From Bacteroidales bacterium UBA5197 (GTDB lineage Bacteria; Bacteroidota; Bacteroidia; Bacteroidales; Lentimicrobiaceae), in the NCBI GenBank assembly GCA_002412885.1, contig DHVX01000064.1, positions 1-64,000 on the forward strand: DNA of 64,000 nucleotides. The letters run 5' to 3'. Made by a program: the position numbers and the translations under genes. The notes beneath the pieces were generated by a model, which made no database searches, had not been told where the DNA came from, and saw only the letters and a list, made by a program, of their open reading frames with translations. Numbering within the stretch: position 1 is the stretch's first letter; every line of letters starts with the position of its first letter. Shown in pieces: positions 41,209 through 49,013 of the stretch.

Positions 41209-42174
41209 TTACTTTCCAAGATTCTCGCAATTGATTGCATAGCGATCGCCGGCTCCGTCGTATTTCAGCGGCTGGAATTTTCCGCCAACATAATCTTCCT
41301 GGAAAGTCACTATGTAATAAGCACATTGACCGCCTTTTCCTTTCACAGCAATGGCTGCCCTGATGTAGCGATGAAGTATGGCTCCTGAGATTTCGTGCCG
41401 CCTTATGTACCAGTCTTTATCGTAGATTGCAATTTTGAGAACCTCAGCTGCGTCAATACGACCATTTTTCCAGTCATTCGAATTTTTTAAAGCAGCAATC
41501 ATGCGACTTTCGAGGGCCGGATCAGATTTTTCAGCCTTAGGTAACCGGGCATTTTTTGCCCCGGCATTTGCAGCGGTACTGTTCAATTGAAGTGCCAGCT
41601 GTTTATACGCTTCGAAACTGTTGCCCGAAAGTGTCAGACTTCCTTTGGCCGCTTCATTATAATAGCAATTCAGCACAAATTTCAACTGATTTTCTCCTGC
41701 TTCAAGTTGCGAAAGCGCTTCTGCAAAATTTGCCGGTCCGTCGAATTTTTTACCAAACTCTTTGTAGGTTATTTCCTGACTTCCATATGCTTCTGTAGTT
41801 TCGGGATCAGGCACTATATCAATAACCAAATACTTATTCGCTTTGATACTGCCCGAAACAATCAGGTTTACATAGGTAAGCTGTTCTTCGCGGTCCTGCT
41901 TCTGATAATCATAAAGCGGAGGTTTTACAGTGTAAATAAATACTTCGAGGTTTACTTTTTTGTCGGGTGCGACATGAGCGTAGTATTCATTGACTGTCTG
42001 CGGCAAATATGCCACAGCATATATATGTTCACCGGCTGCAAAATTTGTTTTCAACGAAACCGGATTCAGGGGATCAATAGGTGAGGATGAAAAGATGATC
42101 TCACCGGGTTTCTGAGCATAACTCAACAGATGAAAGCCCCAGAACAAAATAAAAAGCAAGGTTTTCGTTTTCAT
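41209..42174 (-). CDS. Exported protein of unknown function
   Basis: 321 residues with signal peptide (MKTKTLLFILFWGFHLLSYA). The mature part looks beta-rich at first (AGEHIYAVAYLPQTVNEYYA) and ends with DKDWYIRRHEISGAILHRYI and a short conserved-looking end (FQPLKYDGAGDRYAINC). I do not recognise a family. It lies 22 bases after the beta-helix gene and 31 bases before the lipoprotein gene, and is likely to act with them in the periplasm or outer membrane. Confidence 0.65.
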   Translation of the reverse strand: MKTKTLLFILFWGFHLLSYAQKPGEIIFSSSPIDPLNPVSLKTNFAAGEHIYAVAYLPQTVNEYYAHVAPDKKVNLEVFIYTVKPPLYDYQKQDREEQLTYVNLIVSGSIKANKYLVIDIVPDPETTEAYGSQEITYKEFGKKFDGPANFAEALSQLEAGENQLKFVLNCYYNEAAKGSLTLSGNSFEAYKQLALQLNSTAANAGAKNARLPKAEKSDPALESRMIAALKNSNDWKNGRIDAAEVLKIAIYDKDWYIRRHEISGAILHRYIRAAIAVKGKGGQCAYYIVTFQEDYVGGKFQPLKYDGAGDRYAINCENLGK

Positions 42175-42196
42175 GGCTTAAAGGTTTAATGTTCTG

Positions 42197-43624
42197 TTAC
42201 TGTGCACCAAAGCCCTGAACATTTCCGAAAAGGTCTAAAGCATCGCGCCATGGATACTTATTGCAAAACATGGTAACGCTCGACGAAATGGTGCCTTGCA
42301 TATTCATGCCCATGGCAGCGCGCCACTGATTGGATGGAGAGTTTCGGTCGAAATCGGCCTGCTCGCTGTATCTTGCTGAAAGATATCCTTCCAGATACGC
42401 CTTATTTACTTTTAGTCCGTTGGGAATCTCATTGCGGTTTCCTTCTACACTTGCAATTTCAAGATCTCCGAAATCTCCGGCATCAATCCTCAGGCGGGTG
42501 TTGCTGGCGGGGCTGTAGTGAAAATCCTTGTCTTTGTTTACAAAGAATATGTTGTTATCAACTTTTATCCATTCATTTTTATTGAAGCGGGTATGATCCA
42601 CACCTGCAAGTATTGATGCGCCAATGATGTTGTTGTGAATATTGTACTCACATTTGGTCATGATACGCACACCATAGCCCATATCAAGAAAATCTTTGGT
42701 ACGGCTCCAGCTGAACAGAATGGTGTTGTAGGCTATTTCCACTTCGCCACAAAGCGCCAGGGTATTGGGCCCACCGGTGCTGGCGCAGGTTCCGTATATT
42801 TCAATAGCTGCCATCTTATTGCCGGCAAACACGTTGTTTTTTACCGTGAACTTACCACTGCGATGCCCGGCCTGAAGAGCAAAGCTTGCAGCATTTGTAA
42901 ATACACAATTCTGAATGGTTACATCTCCGCCGGTTGTAGCACTTACAAACTGGAGAAGCGGTTCGCCAACCGTAGGGTATTTATCTTTGGGTTTTTCGGT
43001 AGGAGGAAGTAATCTGCCGCCTTCTATGCCTTCAACTACCCCGTCGCTTGGGTGATAGGCATTGCGCTCACCACCATCAAAAACTATATGATCAATAACA
43101 GTTCCGGCAACATCTTTTGTAAACTTGAGAATAACCTTGCGGGCTGAACGGGCGCTTTCGTTGTCGGGCTGAATCAAAGTTGGATGTGCCACAATATCCT
43201 GTGTGCTGAATCCTTCATCAAAACTTCCGAATAGCCTGACCGGCTTATCACTTTCAATAAATCCGACATTGAGGGTGCCCATGTAAACTCCGCCGGCAAT
43301 TCGTATTTCAGCACCAGGCTGAGCGGTGTTTATGGCTTTGTCGATGTTTTTAAACGGCGCTTCTTTACTCCCGTCGTTTCTGTTGCTGCCCGAAGCCATT
43401 GAAACATAGAAAATCTGCTTGCTTCCTGATTTGGAAGGTGCAACAGATTCGGTTTGTGATTCTGATGATTTTCCTGTGGAAGGAATGTCTTTTTGAGCTT
43501 CAGTAATTTTCTTTGAGCCCGGCACATTTTTCTTAACATCCTTCAGGTTTCCAATCTGCGCCGACAAAGGCATAGCGATAGCCATCGACAGGGCAAATGC
43601 ACAAATAATTCTTAATTTTTTCAT
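42197..43624 (-). CDS. Exported right-handed beta-helix protein
   Basis: 475 residues with signal peptide (LRIICAFALSMAIAMPLSAQ). A low-complexity linker with KK/SS residues leads to a parallel beta-helix. Its start is FYVSMASGSNRNDGSKEAPF followed by the AINTAQPGAEIRIAGGVYMG block typical of pectate-lyase-like folds, then NCVFTNAASFALQAG, NNVFAGNKMAAIEIYG and NNIIGASILAGVDH coils. No T9SS tail is present. Catalytic residues cannot be assigned; it could be a binder or polysaccharide-active protein. Confidence 0.75.
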   Translation of the reverse strand: MKKLRIICAFALSMAIAMPLSAQIGNLKDVKKNVPGSKKITEAQKDIPSTGKSSESQTESVAPSKSGSKQIFYVSMASGSNRNDGSKEAPFKNIDKAINTAQPGAEIRIAGGVYMGTLNVGFIESDKPVRLFGSFDEGFSTQDIVAHPTLIQPDNESARSARKVILKFTKDVAGTVIDHIVFDGGERNAYHPSDGVVEGIEGGRLLPPTEKPKDKYPTVGEPLLQFVSATTGGDVTIQNCVFTNAASFALQAGHRSGKFTVKNNVFAGNKMAAIEIYGTCASTGGPNTLALCGEVEIAYNTILFSWSRTKDFLDMGYGVRIMTKCEYNIHNNIIGASILAGVDHTRFNKNEWIKVDNNIFFVNKDKDFHYSPASNTRLRIDAGDFGDLEIASVEGNRNEIPNGLKVNKAYLEGYLSARYSEQADFDRNSPSNQWRAAMGMNMQGTISSSVTMFCNKYPWRDALDLFGNVQGFGAQ

Positions 43625-43675
43625 GGTTGCTACTTTTTAATTTGGTTTGAATGGTTGCGATTTTTAATTCTAAGG

Positions 43676-44182
43676 TCAGAGAAATAGCCTGAAAATGGAT
43701 TTTTCATGTGGTAAAATCAGGGCAGTTACCAATTGCCCCTCACTCAGTGTTGAATACAGTTCTTTTGAACATCCAAGCTTTACAGGCTTATTGCCTTTCG
43801 ACAGCGGATCGGCTTTGCCGCGCATATCTATTTCAAAGGCTTCCTGAGCATATATCCTCACAAAATACTTGTATGTGGTGCTCCCTGCTTTAGATTGGCG
43901 ATAGGATATCATGCTTTTTCTGGTAACTATTCCACTATACACCAATGGATTACGGTTGAGCAGATAAAGTTTCCAAGCTTTTTGAACTGAAAAAATGAAA
44001 ATTACTGCAGCCAGCATTACGCCAATCCCGGGTTGATGCCTGAATACCAGAAAAGCAGCAGCAACAGGCAAGGCACCAACCACGGGAATAGCTACAGTCA
44101 TCCATTTATAAATGCGCTTAAGCACATCAAGATCCAGCGATTTATAAACCGCTGCCCAATCGGTGGTTGCTGCTGCACTCAT
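43676..44182 (-). CDS. Two-TM membrane protein of unknown function (DUF3592-like)
   Basis: 168 residues. Two adjacent TM helices (MTVAIPVVGALPVAAAFLVF and GIGVMLAAVIFIFSVQKAW) precede a soluble part (SGIVTRKSMISYRQSKAGST, YKYFVRIYAQ, ALILPHEKSIFRLFL) that resembles DUF3592-type beta domains. It starts two bases after the stop of the coiled-coil gene, indicating that the products work together at the inner membrane. Confidence 0.65.
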   Translation of the reverse strand: MSAAATTDWAAVYKSLDLDVLKRIYKWMTVAIPVVGALPVAAAFLVFRHQPGIGVMLAAVIFIFSVQKAWKLYLLNRNPLVYSGIVTRKSMISYRQSKAGSTTYKYFVRIYAQEAFEIDMRGKADPLSKGNKPVKLGCSKELYSTLSEGQLVTALILPHEKSIFRLFL

Positions 44183-44184
44183 GA

Positions 44185-45510
44185 TCAGGAGATATTTTCG
44201 GCTGCCATCATTTCCTCAAACATCAAATGGCTTGATATTTTGCCATAGGTTCCGTCAGGATTTACATCCTTTTCTACATGCATGCAGAAAAGACTGTGAT
44301 TGTTGCCATTGATACGGGCAGCAAGTTCAACGGAAGTCTCACGGAAATTTCTGACAACCCATTGGGTTCTGGTATTGTCGAGCCAGTTTTCGGTCCGCTT
44401 ATGTTCCCATTCTTTAACTACTGAAGCTTTAAGAACTTTTGCATCGGGATGACTTTTAAGCAACGCTTCACCTGCCACCCGAATTGCTTCTTCTGCTTCT
44501 GGTCCGGCGACCACTGCCGGGCGCATGGCAATGCGTTTGCTGCGGGCTGCTTTCCGTTCTTCATTCATACTTAAAAGCTGAGAATAGGCGTGCTTTAACT
44601 TTTCAAAAGGTGCTGCATTTTCATCAAAGAGAGGGCGGATTTCGTCAATTCGCGAATTGAATGACTCAAGTTCCCGCTTGCCGGTGAAATGTGGCTTTAG
44701 CTCTGGCTGATGAACCCAGGCTGTATCGCGGTTCAAAAAGTCTATGCTCTCTTCAATGTCATTTACTATTTCCCCTGCCATTTCGGCGGAAGTTTGATCA
44801 AAATTTGCCTCAAATTCATTAATTCGCTGTGCAACATCTCTGGCAAAATTCTCAAGTGTAATTGATTTTTCTGCTGAAAACTTCACCTCCGAATAACGTT
44901 CAATAACTTCTTTGGCTTTGATGAAATATTGTTTCTCATCGAGCAACCCAGGTACATTATGGGCTGTTCCGCCAAAATATGGAATGCTCCGGAATTCAGC
45001 TTCCCATTCACGACATAGCGCTTCATTGGCCGACAAAGATTCCGCCAGTGCCAGTTTTTCTGATGCTTTCCGGGCTTCTTCAGCTTCGGTATCTTTTTCA
45101 AGAACCTGAATCTGCATGTGCATTTCCTTGATTTGAGGAATATCGGTATGTGGCCCTGCAAATCTTGAATAGTAGTTGTCGAGTTCTCTTTTTGCTCTGC
45201 TGAGATCTTTTGACAGAATGCTTTCGCGGATGTGACCCAACTGTGCCTCTACCTCAAAAGGCAAACCACCACCACTTCCCGGTCGGGTTGCAACTCCTTT
45301 TCGTTCAAGGTCTTTGCGCATTTTTTCAATTTTCTGCCTCAGCGATTTAACCTGAAAATCATCGGGAATGTGCTGTGCTGCCTTTTCAGTGAGCTCATCG
45401 GCCGTTATCAGCAGTTCAACCGCTTCCTGATTTTTGCCGCCAAACATGTTATTCTCCGCTTTTCGCAGGTAGCCGGATGCTTCCTGCATCAACTTTTTAG
45501 GATCTTCCAT
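44185..45510 (-). CDS. Cytoplasmic coiled-coil protein of unknown function
   Basis: 441 residues, no signal peptide or TM. N-terminal helices resemble a TPR/MIT-like pair (EASGYLRKAENNMFGGKNQE, AVELLITADELTEKAAQHIP). A long alpha-helical middle (LEKDTEAEEARKASEKLALA) is followed by a more globular C-terminus (TENWLDNTRTQWVVRNFRET, SLFCMHVEKDVNPDGTYGKI). No family recognised. With its two-base spacing to the membrane gene, it may be the cytosolic part of an envelope-spanning system. Confidence 0.65.
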   Translation of the reverse strand: MEDPKKLMQEASGYLRKAENNMFGGKNQEAVELLITADELTEKAAQHIPDDFQVKSLRQKIEKMRKDLERKGVATRPGSGGGLPFEVEAQLGHIRESILSKDLSRAKRELDNYYSRFAGPHTDIPQIKEMHMQIQVLEKDTEAEEARKASEKLALAESLSANEALCREWEAEFRSIPYFGGTAHNVPGLLDEKQYFIKAKEVIERYSEVKFSAEKSITLENFARDVAQRINEFEANFDQTSAEMAGEIVNDIEESIDFLNRDTAWVHQPELKPHFTGKRELESFNSRIDEIRPLFDENAAPFEKLKHAYSQLLSMNEERKAARSKRIAMRPAVVAGPEAEEAIRVAGEALLKSHPDAKVLKASVVKEWEHKRTENWLDNTRTQWVVRNFRETSVELAARINGNNHSLFCMHVEKDVNPDGTYGKISSHLMFEEMMAAENIS

Positions 45511-45539
45511 TGCTGCTTTTTGTTAATTGTTCAACATTT

Positions 45540-45692
45540 CTACCTTTTTTCTTCTGGCTTTTTGTCCTTTGGTTTAAAGGCTTTTGAAACCATACCGGCA
45601 TCGCGTTTAATGCCTCTGGCTGTGCCAAAGATCATTGAGGGCAGGCTCAAAACCCGCCTGATGGAATAGAGAATCTGGTAAATCTGGTTCAT
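45540..45692 (-). CDS. Possible 50-residue small protein at the head of the operon
   Basis: An ATG at 45692 opens a frame of 50 codons ending 29 bases before the coiled-coil gene. The peptide starts MNQIYQILYSIRRVLSLPSM and ends in a basic stretch (SKAFKPKDKKPEEKR), so it would be amphipathic and positively charged. Its placement and codon use look gene-like; no homologue is known to me. Confidence 0.45.
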   Translation of the reverse strand: MNQIYQILYSIRRVLSLPSMIFGTARGIKRDAGMVSKAFKPKDKKPEEKR

Positions 45693-46078
45693 GGTATCTG
45701 GATTTAGGTGAATAATGCTGCTTTTCCGGATTGGGGAGGGAGGATAATGGGGAGTTGCTGTTGCTGTATCAGTGGTGCTAAATTAGTACCGGATGCCTGC
45801 CTGGCATATGAGTTAAAACCCTCATTTCGGATGAGGGATTTACGAATAAGTAAGCAAGAAATCAGGAACCGAATCTGTTTGTGATTGATTGTTGTGTTGT
45901 TATATTATTGATTTATAATCTGTTATGATTATTTCATTTGATATAGATATCTGAAACTTAACTGCTTTTATGAATGCCTTTGCATAGAAATTACATGTGC
46001 CCACCGAATGCACGTTTATCACTTCCCCGGGAATAAAATATCGAAGAAATCAGACACACATCTGATAAATCGGCATGA
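45693..46078. other. Intergenic region with a small hairpin
   Basis: No gene is credible. CCCTCAT (45819-45825) and ATGAGGG (45831-45837) enclose TTCGG, a compact hairpin that may terminate the TPM gene transcript on the minus strand, where TTTTAAC follows. The promoter of the operon starting at 45692 was not located. Confidence 0.4.
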
Positions 46079-47581
46079 TTACCATTTCCCTCCGGCACCG
46101 CCACCTCCGGTTCTGCCTCCGCCCCATGATCCGCCACCAGAGCCTGAAGAACCCGATCCCGATCCTGAAGAGCTTCTCTGTTTCATGGGGATTACAAATG
46201 TTGTGAACATTATGGCGCCGCAATTTTTACAGGTAAACTCACGCTGACCTTCACCCTTTGAGCTATAGGTTGCTGACTGAAGTGTTTTTTCGCCGGTTTT
46301 TGCCATGGTTAATGTGCTGCATTTACTGCACATTCTGAAAGCAGAAGCCAGTTTGCCTTCAAACATAATTTTTGTAATGTGGTTGCCGGCACATTTGTAA
46401 AACCGCGGGTCACGGCTTTTGAGCTTTATCTCAAGCATTTCAGCAGCCGAAAGATATTGGCTGTATTCGTTGCGCACCAATGGAAGTGCATCCTGACTGC
46501 ACTGACGGCAGGTTATTTTTCCATCCTTCAGTCCGTTTAATTTCCGTTTGTAGAAGAAATAATAGGGCAGGAATGCCATCGGGAAGAAAATAATTCTGAG
46601 AATCATCAGCTTGTTGGCTTCCTCAAGATTAAGAAAGCGCGAAGGCTCATCAGGCGAAATGCGCTTTGCATTTCGGTTCAGCCTGTATTGTACAATAACC
46701 GAAAGCACAAAAAGGTAAATATAGAAACCGAAAAAAGCATTGCCAACAGGATTGCTGAACACTTCGTCGTAATAAGAGGCCATTCCCGGCACTATGCCAG
46801 CCATAAGATAAACCGACAAAAACTGAGTGGCTTTGTCGCCTGTCCATACTTTAACTTTCGATGGCTTGTCAGGAACAAGCATTACCATACCCAATGCATC
46901 TTCGTTTGATTTAAAGGGGCTTGTCATTGCAACGGCTTTGGGCTGCTTATTGCCCTTTTTCATCATAAAGTACAATGCCAATGCCATTATTGCGAACCAT
47001 GCAAACCAGAGCACTACCTGAAAAGTATCCCACCATGGCTCATATTTCATGTGAAACCGGGCAGCCGCCTCAACATTTTTGTCGGTAAGAATCTGATTTA
47101 TTTTATCGCTTACATCAATCAGCCCTTTCCCATAAAGGTTCTCCTGAAAAGCCGGAACAATATATGTTTTGCCCAACCTGATCAGAAGTGCATCCGGCAA
47201 CGAACTTTCAACACCATAACCGCTAAAGAAACGCCAGTCGCGGGAATTCATAACAATCAGCAGCAAAAGCCCGTTATCTTTGTCTTTCATTCCAAGCCCC
47301 CAGTTATTGAACAATTCAACCCCGAAGCTCATTACATCCCACTTTTCACTGATTTCATTCACCACCACTATGGCAAACTGCACCCCGGTTTCCTTTTCTG
47401 TTTGCTGAAGAATGCGGTTCAACTGCTCAATTTCGGAAGGATGTAAATTCCCGTCTGCATCAGAAACATACTGGTTGTTAATGGCACGCTGGTTAATTAC
47501 CGTTTGCGGCTCCCATTGTCCCGAAATATCAGTAACAACAAAAAACAGGAGCATCGATAGAAATGCGATTCTGGCTTTCAT
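46079..47581 (-). CDS. TPM-domain membrane protein with zinc-ribbon-like Cys pairs and Gly/Ser tail
   Basis: 500 residues. After a signal peptide the TPM domain covers about residues 30-165 (YVSDADGNLHPSEIEQLNRI, TGVQFAIVVVNEISEKW, FSGYGVESSLPDALLIRLGK). TM helices follow near 185-205 and in the middle. The cytosolic part has paired Cys motifs CRQC, CSKC and CKNC, suggesting zinc ribbons. The tail is Gly/Ser-rich (SSSGSGSGSSGSGGGSWGGG), as seen in other YgcG/TPM proteins. TPM domains may be phosphatase- or chaperone-like in envelope or photosystem repair; the exact role is unknown. Confidence 0.85.
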   Translation of the reverse strand: MKARIAFLSMLLFFVVTDISGQWEPQTVINQRAINNQYVSDADGNLHPSEIEQLNRILQQTEKETGVQFAIVVVNEISEKWDVMSFGVELFNNWGLGMKDKDNGLLLLIVMNSRDWRFFSGYGVESSLPDALLIRLGKTYIVPAFQENLYGKGLIDVSDKINQILTDKNVEAAARFHMKYEPWWDTFQVVLWFAWFAIMALALYFMMKKGNKQPKAVAMTSPFKSNEDALGMVMLVPDKPSKVKVWTGDKATQFLSVYLMAGIVPGMASYYDEVFSNPVGNAFFGFYIYLFVLSVIVQYRLNRNAKRISPDEPSRFLNLEEANKLMILRIIFFPMAFLPYYFFYKRKLNGLKDGKITCRQCSQDALPLVRNEYSQYLSAAEMLEIKLKSRDPRFYKCAGNHITKIMFEGKLASAFRMCSKCSTLTMAKTGEKTLQSATYSSKGEGQREFTCKNCGAIMFTTFVIPMKQRSSSGSGSGSSGSGGGSWGGGRTGGGGAGGKW

Positions 47582-47708
47582 GTGCTTAAAATTGTGAGGC
47601 TAAATTAAGGCTGATTTTTACAAATACCATCCTGCAAAAAGCAAAATGATTGTATTTCCTCATATTTTATAGGGTATATCACCCACTATAAGGTAATTTA
47701 TATGGTTG

Positions 47709-47716
47709 TAGGTTTG
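47709..47716 (+). promoter_or_regulatory. -7 promoter element for the lipoprotein at 47759
   Basis: TAGGTTTG at 47709-47716 followed by C matches TAnnTTTGC; the ATG lies 43 bases further. The mRNA also has the Shine-Dalgarno sequence AAGGAG at 47747-47752, unusual in this phylum, which decides the start at 47759. Confidence 0.5.
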
Positions 47717-47758
47717 CTTATCGAAATTATTCACCCACCAAAAAAGAAGGAGTTTATT

Positions 47759-48265
47759 ATGAAACAGTTTATCCTGATGGCAGCCCTGATGGTATTTTTT
47801 GCCGGATGCAACAATGGTCAAACCACACCAAAATCAGAAAAAAAGATGAAGAAACTAAGCACCCTTGAATGGGCAGGAGAAGTTTATGCGATTTATGAAG
47901 AAAGCATGAATGAACTGGATGCCCTTACCGGAGAAAAACCCGAAGCAACTCCCGAATTGAAAGAGAATGTAAAGGCTTTAAAAAATTCAATCATTGATAA
48001 GATGATCCCCTATGGGAAAGTAAGAGCCGGCATGAGCGAATATGATCAGAAAACAAGTTCAGATCAGTTGGGGGTTAAAATTATCAACATTGCCCGCAAT
48101 CCGGCATGGGGAAGAACTCAAAACGAAGCCAGAATACATTATGCAAAAATTGATGCTGAACTTGCTGCTTTAATCGGCAGTTTCAATATTATTACACAAT
48201 ACTCACAATTCGAACTGATCAAAAAACAAGAACCCGCAGAAGCTGAAAGACTTGGAATTGAATAA
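47759..48265 (+). CDS. Small lipoprotein of unknown function
   Basis: 168 residues. Signal peptide with lipobox FAGCNNGQT (MKQFILMAALMVFFAGC), then an all-helical mature protein (LEWAGEVYAIYEESMNELDA, LKENVKALKNSIIDKMIPYG, NEARIHYAKIDAELAALIGS). No family recognised. A strong ribosome-binding sequence precedes the start, so the protein may be abundant. A 15-bp terminator hairpin follows, shared with the convergent response regulator gene. Confidence 0.75.
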   Translation: MKQFILMAALMVFFAGCNNGQTTPKSEKKMKKLSTLEWAGEVYAIYEESMNELDALTGEKPEATPELKENVKALKNSIIDKMIPYGKVRAGMSEYDQKTSSDQLGVKIINIARNPAWGRTQNEARIHYAKIDAELAALIGSFNIITQYSQFELIKKQEPAEAERLGIE

Positions 48266-48295
48266 AAGCAGACATATTTAAGATCATAAAAAGAG

Positions 48296-48345
48296 GCTGT
48301 CAGAAAATTCGGGAACTATAAAAATCTCCGGAATTTTCTGACAGC
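48296..48345. terminator. Bidirectional terminator hairpin
   Basis: GCTGTCAGAAAATTC at 48296-48310 pairs perfectly with GAATTTTCTGACAGC at 48331-48345. It stands between the convergent genes ending at 48265 and 48355. Confidence 0.8.
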
Positions 48346-48354
48346 ATATCTGTT

Positions 48355-49002
48355 TTACTCCAGAATTATTATTTTGTGCTTTATGGCATACTTTACCAGC
48401 TCAATGGTATTTTTAAGCTCAAGCTTCTCCAGTATGTTATTCTTGTGATTTTCAACCGTTCGCGGACTAATAAACAATTTATTTCCTATCTCCTTAAAAC
48501 TCAGACCTTCTCCCAGCTCCCTGATAATTTCAAGCTCTCTATCGGTCAGTGCCGGCATATTATGAATAGAGTTCAGGTCTTTGATTTTCCTTTTGAAACT
48601 GCGATAAACAATAGATGAAAGGTTTTGCCCGAAGTAAGGTTCACCACCCGAAATAATATTCATTGCACTGATCAGTTCTTCACCTGAAGCATCTTTATGC
48701 AAAAATCCATCTGCACCCTTTTCAACTGCTTCACAAATCGAATTTTCTTCCATTTCGGCAGTAAGTATCAGAATCTTACTTCCGGCAGTTTCTTTGATAA
48801 ATGCAATCAATTCGAGGCCCGGAATATCGGGCAAGCCAATATCAAGCAAAACAATATCAGGGACAATGCTTTTGGGAATCATCTTCATTTCCGCTCCGGT
48901 AGAGGCTTCATAAACCAGTTCAAACTCAGAACTTCCGGTAAGCATAGCCCGGATGCCATCACGAACTATACGGTGGTCCTCAATAATTGCAATCTTCTTC
49001 AT
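48355..49002 (-). CDS. NarL/LuxR-family response regulator
   Basis: 215 residues. The receiver domain has the phosphorylation site D54 in DIVLLDIGLPDIPG, acidic pocket E8/D9 and the conserved Lys near HKDASGEE. The C-terminal LuxR HTH is complete (LTDRELEIIRELGEGLSFKE, LFISPRTVENHKNNILEKLE). It is transcribed 11 bases after the stop of the histidine kinase gene, which is therefore its cognate kinase. Confidence 0.93.
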   Translation of the reverse strand: MKKIAIIEDHRIVRDGIRAMLTGSSEFELVYEASTGAEMKMIPKSIVPDIVLLDIGLPDIPGLELIAFIKETAGSKILILTAEMEENSICEAVEKGADGFLHKDASGEELISAMNIISGGEPYFGQNLSSIVYRSFKRKIKDLNSIHNMPALTDRELEIIRELGEGLSFKEIGNKLFISPRTVENHKNNILEKLELKNTIELVKYAIKHKIIILE

Positions 49003-49013
49003 AATTATCTTTT

